A stretch of DNA of 64,000 nt. Origin: Lytechinus pictus (lineage: Eukaryota > Echinodermata > Echinoidea > Temnopleuroida > Toxopneustidae). The translations under genes and the position numbers were made by a program. Below the pieces are notes generated by a model that made no database searches, had not been told where the DNA came from, and saw only the letters and a list, made by a program, of their open reading frames with translations. This document shows, piece by piece, positions 36,957 through 46,972 of this stretch (the stretch's first letter is position 1; each line of letters starts with the position of its first letter). The stretch spans positions 26,660,501 through 26,724,500 of the forward strand of contig NC_087245.1 of the NCBI RefSeq assembly GCF_037042905.1, given 5' to 3'.

Positions 36957-36989
<33 letters not shown>

Positions 36990-37039
36990 ATAATGGGATG
37001 AGGCGAGGCCAACTCAACAGATGACGCAGGACACCATTA

Positions 37040-37082
37040 TTTGCTTTAGCTTTCGTCTTTTAATTGAGACTTCGTCAGAAGC
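37040..37082 (-). other. Penelope/hammerhead-like segment 2
   Basis: On the - strand: CTGACGA (37072-37078), a short stem-loop GTCT...AGAC, then GAAAGC (GAAA at 37051-37054). This matches the hammerhead conserved core (CUGANGA...GAAA) best of the three candidates; stem III and the NUH cleavage site are not evident. Confidence 0.4.
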
Positions 37083-37103
37083 GTCTGAAAAACATAAGGA
37101 GAT

Positions 37104-37152
<49 letters not shown>

Positions 37153-37912
37153 GTATATCACTGGTGTACCTAGGATTTTCCAGAAGGGGGGGCAAATTTT
37201 TTGGAGGATATTTCGTCCGCGTTTTTTGTGACTCGTCAGGGGGGCAGGGATACGTCCTCTCCATGAGTTGTGACTCGTCAGGGGGGCAGTCTGCCTCCCC
37301 TTAGATACGCTAGTGATGTATATGTACATAGGCGGACCCAGCTTTTGGCGAAAGGGGGGGGGGGGCGCACTGCCGAGCGGCGCACATATTTTTGCACTTC
37401 ACCGGCGCCATAAAAGAAAATGTTGAAAAAGGCGTAAAGTCTGACCCTGTCAAATGCTCTTTTCAAAATGTAGGATTTCCAGTCATGCCATTTTGCATGA
37501 CCACACGCAAATAATATTTCCGGGGGGGGGGGGGCAAGACTCGAAAATTTGGTGCACATCTCACATTTGCAAATTTTTCATAGTTTTCATGAAATGTTAA
37601 GGAAAAAAAATTGTTTTTCACAACAGCAGATCGCGAATGTGCCCCCCCCTTCCCCCTTGCTGCGTACGACCATTCCCTGAAGTCCACTTAAACATATCTC
37701 ATTATAACAGAAAATATACATCAATTTAAACATATAATCTTTCTAAAACATATATAGAGAGAGATTGAAAAACTTATTAAAGAAAGAAACAAGCAAAAAG
37801 TAACACAAATTATGCATGTAAGTGCGATTTCAAAATCTCGTGTATTAACCCTTTTATTGCGATGAGGCCAATACTTTTCTATATTAATAGAGATACAAGT
37901 TTTGTTTTACAC

Positions 37913-38020
37913 AGGGGCGTCGATCCTTTTTTTAAGATTTGGGGGGCAAAATCATGAATCAACTTTCCAAAGGCGCTCGATATCACACAAAACAAACTCA
38001 CACAAACACACACACACACA

Positions 38021-38073
<53 letters not shown>

Positions 38074-39030
38074 GACTCATGAGATAGAAACACATATCTC
38101 ACCAACAAATTAATGCGAGCGCGAAGCGCAAGCTGAAATTTTTTGTTATACTGACCTGAAAACAGGAAAAAGGTGCCTGTTTAGGACTGTTTGTAGTAAC
38201 TCATGAGGAGGATACATATCTCACTAAACAGATAATGCGAGTGCCGAGGGCGAGCTGAAATTTCTTTATATTCTGACCAGAAAACTTGATATTCTATGCA
38301 TTTTTGGTACCAATGATTAAGATGGGTATCTAAAAAAAAACAATAGATGCGAGCGCGAAGCGCGAGCTTAAAATTTTGATAATTTCGATCTGAAAAAATG
38401 AAAGTTTAATGGACGTTTGTAATAAAGAACAAGATTATATCCAGCAAAAGATTATTGCAAATCGAAGCGGGAGTTCTTTTGACGTTTAGTCCTGAAAAAG
38501 GGACATTCTATTCACCTATTTAATCATGAAAAGTATGGGGTTTTGCTACAGAAATGATGCGAGCGCGAAGCGCGAGCTGAAAATTTTTATATTCCAATCT
38601 GAGAAGCGGATAATTTAAGCACGATTTTAAATAAAGAACAAGTTGTGTAGCTCAATCTCAATATACGACTGGTTGCGTAATTATACACTCCCGGTACTAG
38701 CAACGGGTTTTAGCAAAGTTTTGGGCTAAAATATCGAATCATCTTCATAAAACACTATAGTAGCTGTCTTAAACTAAAGGCCATAGAGGTGGCACAATGT
38801 GGAATATGTAAAGAAGAAAAGTGACTGACCTTCTTTTTATTAAAGCATTGGAAAATAAGATCAAAATTAAAGGATTTGCTCTATACGCTTTTGTATGATT
38901 CTGGGATTTTTAAAATAAATTAAAGATTTCATGACATCTGTCATTCTGTGGGCAACTGCCCCGCCCCAGTCCAGTCTGTAAGGGCATGCGATAAGCTTTG
39001 TTATGACCATTCAACAATAAAATGTATAAC
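37913..39030. repeat. microsatellite and GC-motif array
   Basis: A transposon-tip-like CAGGGGCGTCGATCC starts at about 37913. (CA)n then (TA)n runs occupy about 38005-38067. GCGAGCGCGAAGCGCGAGC motifs occur near 38115, 38237, 38348 and 38561, each followed by CTGAAATTTTTTAT-like DNA, in the same orientation as the 5.3-6.3 kb array. 38640-39030 is unremarkable. Confidence 0.6.
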
Positions 39031-39035
39031 CAGGT

Positions 39036-41142
39036 GCCGCTGATCATTCTTGACCGGCGCCGATCTAGATTTGGTTGGCAATAGGCCCTTCTTCATTATT
39101 CTACCGGCGCCGATTTATTGGAACCAGGGGACGCCGATTTTTCTTTACCGGCGCCGATTTAAAACCAGATGGCGCCGATTTATAACCAGATGGCGCCGTT
39201 TATTCTTGCCCGGCGCCGATTTAGATTTATGGAGCTGATTATTCTTGATCGGCGCCGGTTAAGACTCTGGCAGCGCCGATTTATAACCAGATGGCGCTGA
39301 TTATTCTTGTCCGGCCCCGATTTAGATTTAGGTGGCGCTGATTATCCTTGATCGGCGCAGGCGCGTAGCCAGGGGGGGGGGGGCGGTGGGGGCGGTTGCC
39401 CCCCCAAAAAAAACGTCCCCAAAAAGAAAAGAAAAAAAGGGAAAAAAGAGAGAAAAAAAGAGGGAAGGGAGGAAAGGGAAGAAAGGTAGCTTTGTCGTTT
39501 TTTTTTTCTTTTTATTCTTTATTTTTTTCTCAAAAGAGAAACTCCTTCACTCTTGCTCTAAATTTATATATGAATTTTGCTTCCGCGCTGCGCGCGGTTA
39601 AATGACAATATTGAAGTTCTCCAGTGTTTCCCCCACCCTTTCTCTAACCCTGTTTTTCCACCTCAGCTATATGTGTTTCTTGCCATGCAGTTAAAGTTCA
39701 AATGTATACATTAGGGCATGGAATTAGAGTAAGGTTAGGCCGAAGTATATGAAGTTATCTTTTTTTTTAATTGATCGCGCAACTTCTGGTCGGGTCGGCT
39801 CCGGGCGGGTAAAATCTTTATATCAATTTCGGCCGTCACCTCCATAAAGTCAACTTCTCCCGGTTTCAGGTCATTACTAAACAACGATAATTTGGGGCAA
39901 ACAGGTTCCTAATTTAAAAAGAGGAATGTATAAAATTCGTGTCGTATTAAATAAAAAAAAGTACAATATTTTTTTTCAAATTCTATTAATCTTCATGTTA
40001 TTTCCCTGCACATTTATCTCCTGTCCTGTTATGCGCCCTCAGTTTGAAATTTTGAATGACACTTAGGTTTCTTTATAATTCAAAATGAAGCGCTTCAGGA
40101 TAAGTTAAAGAAATTAGGCATCCTTTTTTATATAATTTTAATAAATCACAGAAGTTTCAACTTTTTGCGCACTATTTTCCTTGTAATGAAGTTCAATAAT
40201 CTTAGGAAATCAATTGAATTAGAGCCGATGAGGTATTAGATATATCTGCATTTGATGAAACGTCCGCCCTTTGAAATTTCAGAGTTTTATTGCTCTGCGC
40301 GGGGTGGAATATCTTCCTCCCGGCATATACATTTCTTCTCCTCTGTTTCGCGAGTTAAAGATATGCACTGTCGCTAAATTGTTTGTAATCATATCTGATA
40401 TTTCCAAGGGAAATATTCAATATTTATATCTTTAAGAATACCCTTTTCTCGGGACCCTTTTCATGGCAAAAATATTGATAAAACGCTTTAGCTTCCGCGC
40501 TTCGCGCGGGGTTATTATGATTGTAATTTCCTCCATTGTATTCCTTTTTGTGCGTTCACAATCACTTTTGAAAACAAGGTTCAAAATCACAATAAAGTCA
40601 ACTGAATTGGAGCTGATATAGGTACTAGAGACAAGAGAGACGGCTCCTTTTCATTTTAATTTATGAAACACCAAAAGCTTCGCGCGGGAGGGGGAAACTC
40701 CCCCTCCCTGCACCCACCCCCTAGGGAGCGCGGTTCGCGCGCTCTGTAAGTGTTGGCACCAAGGTTGGCACCAAGGTTGGCACGCTTCGCGTGCATTTAC
40801 CGCCTCCTCCAAAATGAAATCCTGGCTACGCGGTTGGATCGGCGCCGGTTAAGAACTCAGGCAGCGTCGATTTTTCTGTACCGGCGCCGATTTATAACCA
40901 GATGGCGCCGATTATTTTTATCTGGTGCCGATTTAGATTTAGGTGGCGCAGATTATCCTTGATCGGCGCCGGTTAAGACTCTGGCAGTGCCGATTTTTCT
41001 CGACTGGCGCCGATTTATAACCAAATGGCGCTGGTTATTCTTGTCCGGCGCCGATTTAGATTAAGGTGGCGCTGATTATTCTTGATTGGCGCCAGTTATA
41101 TGCAGGCAGCGCACTGCTGATTATTTTTAACCGGCGAAGTTG
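39036..41142. repeat. GGCGCC array with about 20-21-bp spacing (split)
   Basis: GGCGCCGATTTATAACCAGAT, GGCGCCGATTATTCTTGACC and GGCGCCGATTTAGATTTAGG-type units alternate from 39036 to 39358 and again from 40837 to 41142. The GGCGCC (or one-base variant) recurs every 19-22 bases, with a longer composite period of about 102-123 bp. A 1.48-kb element interrupts the array. Open frames here have no protein-like character. Confidence 0.8.
39359..40836. mobile_element. 1.48-kb DNA element inserted in the GGCGCC array
   Basis: GATCGGCGC is directly duplicated at 39350-39358 and 40837-40845 (9 bp; 8 bp cannot be excluded). Element tips contain CGCGTAGCCAGG and CCTGGCTACGCG in inverted orientation. 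A G/C tract, an A/G-rich run (39410-39490) and GCTTCGCGCG motifs lie inside. No transposase frame. Confidence 0.75.
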
Positions 41143-41412
41143 TTGGGAAAAGGGTTGTTAAAAGAAAAGATAAGGAAGATGATATGATTGTGCTTTGCTG
41201 GGGGATAGTCTTTCCTTACTGTTGCTAATATTATATCAGTGTATAATTTTTTTAAGCGGCGCTTTTTCTTTTCTTTCCTTTATTTTTTCAAGCAGCGCCT
41301 TTTCTTTCTTTTACTTTTTTTTTTGAGCGGCGCCGCTCAATTATTAGGGGGGGGGGCGCACCCCCTGCGCCACCCCTTGGATCCGCCACTGATGTATATT
41401 TACATGTGTGTA

Positions 41413-43215
41413 AGGCCATGCGTTTTGAGTTGGGCCCATTTTCGTTACAACTCAAATTTTCCTCCAAAATCACACCGTGTCATTCAATTGCGTTTTTTTC
41501 CTTATGTTTGACATCCTATACCCGTAAAAGTATATATATTCTGAAAGGAAATTATCTGAGAAATTTAAAAATACAATCATAAAAGGCATAGGGCAAAGTC
41601 TTAAAAAGTTAAAGGTCAAAATATGTGGAAAACTGTTAAAAAATATACTTCCCAATAAATCTTAGAATCAGAAAAAACTTTACACCCTATAGGAAAATAA
41701 CATGTATATTTCAACTCTTTAGAGTGGACCTTTCCAATGATATATAACTTGTTAGGGATAACTCTTACCAAAATAATTTTGCGTAATCATTTTTTAAGAC
41801 AAAATTTCACATCATAATTTTCCAGGTAAATATGTAACAATGCCTGATTTACCCCCAACATATTACGTAAGTCTTGCCCTTAGTTGCATGAATATACTTG
41901 CAAACACTAACCAATATATTATAATATATTTACTGTGGTTATCATGAATATAAAATGATTTCATTTGACTCAAATCGTGGGATTTGTCATCTCTTGGCTA
42001 AAAGACCGGTGGACCAAAGGTTGACAACTGAGTCAGGTTTAACATAAATATATGAAAAATATGAATGCACAATGAAAACTGCTTCAGCTTGAACTTAGTG
42101 TGAACAAAAACAACTAATATGTTATAAATTTTTCTTACACCTGGCAAAAATACTGTGATTATGTTATTCTATAGTGTTATGTTTTAATTACTTTTAAATA
42201 TACCCTCTTTCTCGACATTCTTCAGGACATGGTCTCTTGGTACTGGGTTGAATGTCAATGTCTATAAAAAACACATTCTATGGGTAAAACTGCCTCTGTT
42301 TTAGAGTAATATTTATACCAGTGTCGTTCTCAAGTAGTTTTTTGATAATAGGGAAAAATATTCTCTGAACACCTTTGTGCCAGCTAAATAAGTTTCGTCA
42401 CTTTGTAATGTGTCATCTACTGATTCATAGATGCAGTGTGATGTAACATTAAGAAAAGAGTAAATGGCATCAGACGAGGTCTTTATTGCTACAAACAAGT
42501 TTTCAGCAATCAAAATTGCAATAAAAGGTGTACTGGCTATCTGTTATGTTACCAGAATAATCTGAAGATTCGGACTCATCAAAGTCATCACTGTCAGTCT
42601 ACACTGTCAAAATTGAAACCATGAGGTCATAATCAACAAGTCTCATTCACTGTCTTTAATTAGTTTGTGCTTTTCCTTTTGAAATTTTTGTAATCCACAA
42701 CTATATTTTACATGTATCTCTCCTCATTTTCTTTACATCAGACTGCCGCAATTTCAGGCCTGTTAATTTAATGATTTACATCAATTAATTATACTAATTA
42801 CTTTAATTAGGTATCCTTTAAACTCAAGTTCAAATTTGATTCACTTAGTATTAAAGAATAAGCCAGTGAGCCTCAAAACTATAACATATTTAGGTACTGT
42901 GATGTTACATATTAAGTTTCTTAATGAAATAAAAAGTTATGCTCCCCTCGTCATGCTCCCCTCGTCTACCACCATGCAAAAATGGCCAATTGATGTTACA
43001 TAATTGCTAATTACTGGTAAATGAAGTAATCTCAGGTTTTTATTTTTCTTTAAAGTAATTGGTATAAAGATTACCTTAAATGTGATACCAAATATACCCA
43101 TGAAGCACATGTATTTAAAGTTTTATACCATTAATTATTTCTGTGCTTGTCGCGCAAATGTAACGATACCACAATGATACCATCTATTTGCGGGCCCAAC
43201 ATAAAACGCATGGTC
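41413..43215. mobile_element. 1.8-kb element with GGGCCCAA-type terminal inverted repeats
   Basis: The left terminus GGCCATGCGTTTTGAGTTGGGCCC is mirrored by GGGCCCAACATAAAACGCATGGTC at the right: 24-bp inverted repeats with three mismatches. The right end abuts a (TA)n tract, so a TA or microsatellite target is possible. The interior is AT-rich and without a transposase frame. Confidence 0.6.
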
Positions 43216-44375
43216 GTATATATATATATATATGTATATATGTATATATATATATATATATCAGTTGATCATGAATTTTACTATATAGCCTTATAGGAGG
43301 CAGATTTCAAAGAATATATTATGGATGAAGAGTTTGTATCACCATAGAATGAGCAAAATGAAGCCATTTTGGGGGTATTTTATTGTCCATCTGATCAAAG
43401 GGACAGTTTACACACAGTGACATCACAAATCGCTTTGCCAATGGGAGGATCTCTATAGCATTAGTGATCGCAATATCCAAATGCTCTTAACTTTCTCATT
43501 ATTTGTCCGATTTTTCTTAAACTTTCTTTGATTTTTCTCTTTCCATGCACATAAGCCCACTTGTTCCATGGGTTTCTTTCCCCTTTAAGGTGTCAACCCT
43601 TTTCCGTCGTTTCCTATGACTTCTGCCATTCAGTTGTATACGTAAGCAGCCCCCCCCCCCGGGGGGGGGGGGGCAAAAACAGCTCCCGGCGACATTTTTC
43701 ACTTTAAATCTGTAACACAAAAAGATTGCGTCGGACGTTTCATGACTTTTTTCTTCAAGTCTTGCGCAACAGACCAAATTCGCGACGCGGGGATATGCGG
43801 TTTCGAAGTTACGAAATATTATGTGCATGTCAGACACAAAATTGCTCATAAATGTGATCATTCATGTACAAATCCAATGCAAATTCTGTATGTAGCCAAA
43901 GTTCATGACAGTACATTTTATTTTTTATTGATTAAAGGCATAGATTTCATGTTATGTCTGACTAAATAGTGTTGCCGACAATTTCAATCGAAAAATAATG
44001 AAAAACATGAAAGTCGAAGAAAAAAATAGTAAAATGCGTAAAAAAAAAAAATGAAATTGCATTTTCAAAAATAGACATTTGATTTATAATTCTAAGAAGA
44101 GTGTCCAAACCAAAATCTAGCAATTTGGGGGCTATTCAAAGATTTACAGCCCAAAGTACATGTTATGTAATTAGCATAACTAATTAGGCCTAATTAAAAT
44201 AAATCTGAATAATTTTGTTACAATTCACAATCGAATTGTGGAGATTACGTTACAGGTGACGTGCGTGCCAATTCCGCGATCGCGCACGAGATCTGATCGA
44301 GGGGGGGGGGGGGGGGGCAGCGCGCCCCGGGCTATGCAATTTCAAAATAGTCCGGTCCAGGCCAAGGCCACTTTT
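43216..44375. repeat. TA microsatellite, family C MITE half and spacer
   Basis: (TA)n at 43216-43260. 43262-43595 matches the right half of family C (ATTAGTGATC, CATTATTTGTCCGATTTTTC, GGGTTTCTTTCCCCTTTAAGG). A C14/G13 palindromic tract lies at about 43650-43674. Further G tract at about 44300-44317. No gene. Confidence 0.5.
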
Positions 44376-46440
44376 GGGCTATATATGCAGAGTCCACTTC
44401 CTTATGAGGTCGCAGTGTGCTGGGACCTGGGATGGATCCCATTCGAAATTCACTTCTATTACTAATTGATTATCATCCATTATTTCAACTATCATGGGCC
44501 TACTACTTTCTTTGACATTTTTGATGGCTTTATTATAAGCTAAGGCCATAATGTTCGGTGCCAAGTCAGCTCCCATAAACTGACCCTTTTCTTATTTACT
44601 ATTGAAGCTTCGATATGTAAACTGAAACCGTTCTTCCATCTAGTGAGCTAGAAGCATCCATGTAAATTATGAGGACATGAGACAATTTCTTAGTAATTAT
44701 GTCATCTACATACAATTACGTTGATGCGAATTTCTTGTTTTACTTTCTTTGATAATTATATAAAAGTTGGTTTTTATTGTGCCAAAATGTCTCCTAACTG
44801 TACGGCCAATCTGTACGGCCAAATGTCTCCTAACTGTACGGCAAATCTGTTTGTCAATATCCCCTCAATTTCGCTTTTTGTCCTTTAAATAAAGGACCTT
44901 CACCCTTTTCCCCTGAAATTATTTCGTACTGCCAACATGGACATGGATTAATATCCTCTTTGCAGATGTTTCCTTTGCCATATTGTAGTATGCTTCATAT
45001 CAGCAGCGCAATGAGCTATAAAGTTTGAGGGGGCCCAGACGTGACGTATATGGACAACATTTTTGATATGCTGCAAGCGAGCAAAACGAGCTAACAATTA
45101 TTTTTTTTTTTAAACTAAGAAAATGATCTCATATTTCAACACTTTTTTTTCATTTTCTTTTTTTTTCTTGTTCATGAAATCTGTTGGGGTCCCAGGCCCC
45201 CAAACCACCAACTGTTACCTTCAAACATGATTCTTCTCGCTGTAGAGTGTAATTTAATTGATTTCCACTTATAGAGCATCTGTGCCGCTCCTGTGATAGT
45301 TTTTAGTTGTATATAGCTTGATATTGTCTTAAGATTACCTCTCCATATACCTCGCAACCATAGCTAAATAAACTGATCTAATAAGACCTTTCTACATAAA
45401 TAACATGATGTCAAATTTCTTATCCCATTTTGGTATCAGCTATATACACTTAAAAACTTGAGTCTTTCTTATGTGTTTTGACCTCGTCAGTTCTGAGTCA
45501 AACCATACCCCTAATTACTTAATACGTTCTTTTTGCATCGGCGTTTTTGTTATTCATTCTTATATCAAAGTTGAAGTCTTTTTCCTGCCAAAAACAACTG
45601 CTCCACCCAGATTTTAAAGGAATTCTACACCATTCCTCTATTAAAACTACCACTGACTGCAGTTTCTTTCTGACAAATGAGGGGTTCCTGTAGGAAACCG
45701 TAAACATAGATCTTCTGCAAAGACTGATATTTCTACCGTATTTTGTATTTTCCCCAGTCCATTGATCATAAAGTTGAATAACTAAGGATTTATTACGCTC
45801 CCGTGCATTATTACCATCTCAACATTTTTCTGTACAGACATGACGAGGTCATAAATCCTTATCTGGCATTTTATTTTTGATATAAAACACGTTTATCCAG
45901 CACAAAATGTTACCTTCGAATCCCAGTTCTTATATTTTGCTGACCTTTTCTCCATACTAATTCATATACATTCTGCATGTATAAAAATAAACACTGTATA
46001 TTCTCTGTTAATCATTACCTTATCAATATTTTTTCTTCATGAATCTAGATTGGAAAGGGGTGATGATATTTTGCTCTTCATTAATCTTAATAAGAATGGT
46101 GTAAGGGAATCATTCAAGAAGATGATCAATTAGAAGCTCCTTTCCCTTTTAAAAATTGGGATTTGTATAGTCTTACCATTGATATGGCATGGCCCTTATC
46201 CCATATTTTATTGAATAAGTCTAGGATGGTGTCAATTAACTTTCCCGGTAGGGTCCATATTTTTTTCCTGCTTTTATATCAGCCTTTCCTGCTTACCTGG
46301 CGCAGTGCCCTTAATTTCAGTGATTGCACCTTGCAAGATACTTACATTGAAATTGTCGTTAAGTGCATTATCTTTGGATGTACTCCTCTTCATTTTTATT
46401 TCCTTTTGGGTTTTATTTCCACAAATCTGTAATTTTACAA
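44376..46440 (-). pseudogene. decayed non-LTR retrotransposon reverse transcriptase
   Basis: Reading the - strand across several frames with stops gives, in order: TPFQSRFMKKK (compare FISGFRKGRS of an active RT), HGSVINP then LFNFMINGL (motif B, QGSVLSPLLYNVMM-like), VEISVFAEDLC (YADD box changed to FAED), LIEEWC and NKNAD (thumb), LIRSVYLAM (RSIFDYG-like region) and, about 44400-44560, LAYNKAIKNVKESSRP...NFEWDPSQV, which resembles an RNase H remnant. Frames are broken by many stops, so the copy is dead. It is the same broad type as the intact element at 52.1-57.9 kb but clearly diverged. Confidence 0.6.
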
Positions 46441-46972
46441 AACTCTGATATTATGTTGAAAAGCCTTTACATTTTTTCAGCAAAACATAAATTATTTATC
46501 AATGTAGCTTTTTATTGGAATGAGTACTATTAATTTTGGTTTCAAATTAATAATTCAAAATTGAAATTTTATATTGCATGCATTGTCTTACTCTATTCGT
46601 TAAACTTGTTAAAATATGTATGAATTGTTTATGTTTGTTGAAAATTAGAAAAAAAATAAAGACTGAAACTGGAAAATGAAATATAATCTATAAGCATTCT
46701 CAATTAATACGCTATACATGAAGTGCATACAACGGATATGCGAAGGAATCCTTAGAAGCTGAATGCTTGTAGATAAGTACATAACATTCTAAAATTATTT
46801 TCTTCTTCATGCACATGACGACATAATTAATATCTAGATTTACTACCTTCTACCTTTTCCATGCTGAACTGATATCATTTTAATCAGCTTGATACAGTAA
46901 TTATACCTGTATTGCTTTTTCTAAAAACTGTCATTGCTTTCCGTTTTTCATAAGGTATTTCCCAAATTTCAA
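46441..46972. other. AT-rich spacer before the 36-bp array
   Basis: No gene, array or element end recognised. Confidence 0.4.

Larger units (their letters stand above)
36196..37470. repeat. mosaic of AT microsatellites, Penelope-like pieces and a duplicated transposon module
   Basis: Long (AT)n tracts occur at about 36198-36224, 36546-36585, 36712-36741, 36957-36992 and 37108-37150. Between them lie a segment with hairpin 36525-36555, transposon tips CACTGGTGTACCTAGG (36669, 37159) with partner CCTTAGATACGCTAGTG (36785, 37300), and a module (CGGATCCAGCTTTTGGCGAAAG...GCACTGCCGAGCGGCGCAC...CAAATGCTCTTTTCAAAAT) present at about 36815-36957 and 37329-37468, offset about 511 bp. No genes; Y/I-repeat frames are AT-tract artefacts. 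Confidence 0.7.

Noticed and set aside
36198-37329. ORFs with Y/I repeats
   Set aside because: Produced by (AT)n microsatellites and transposon tips.
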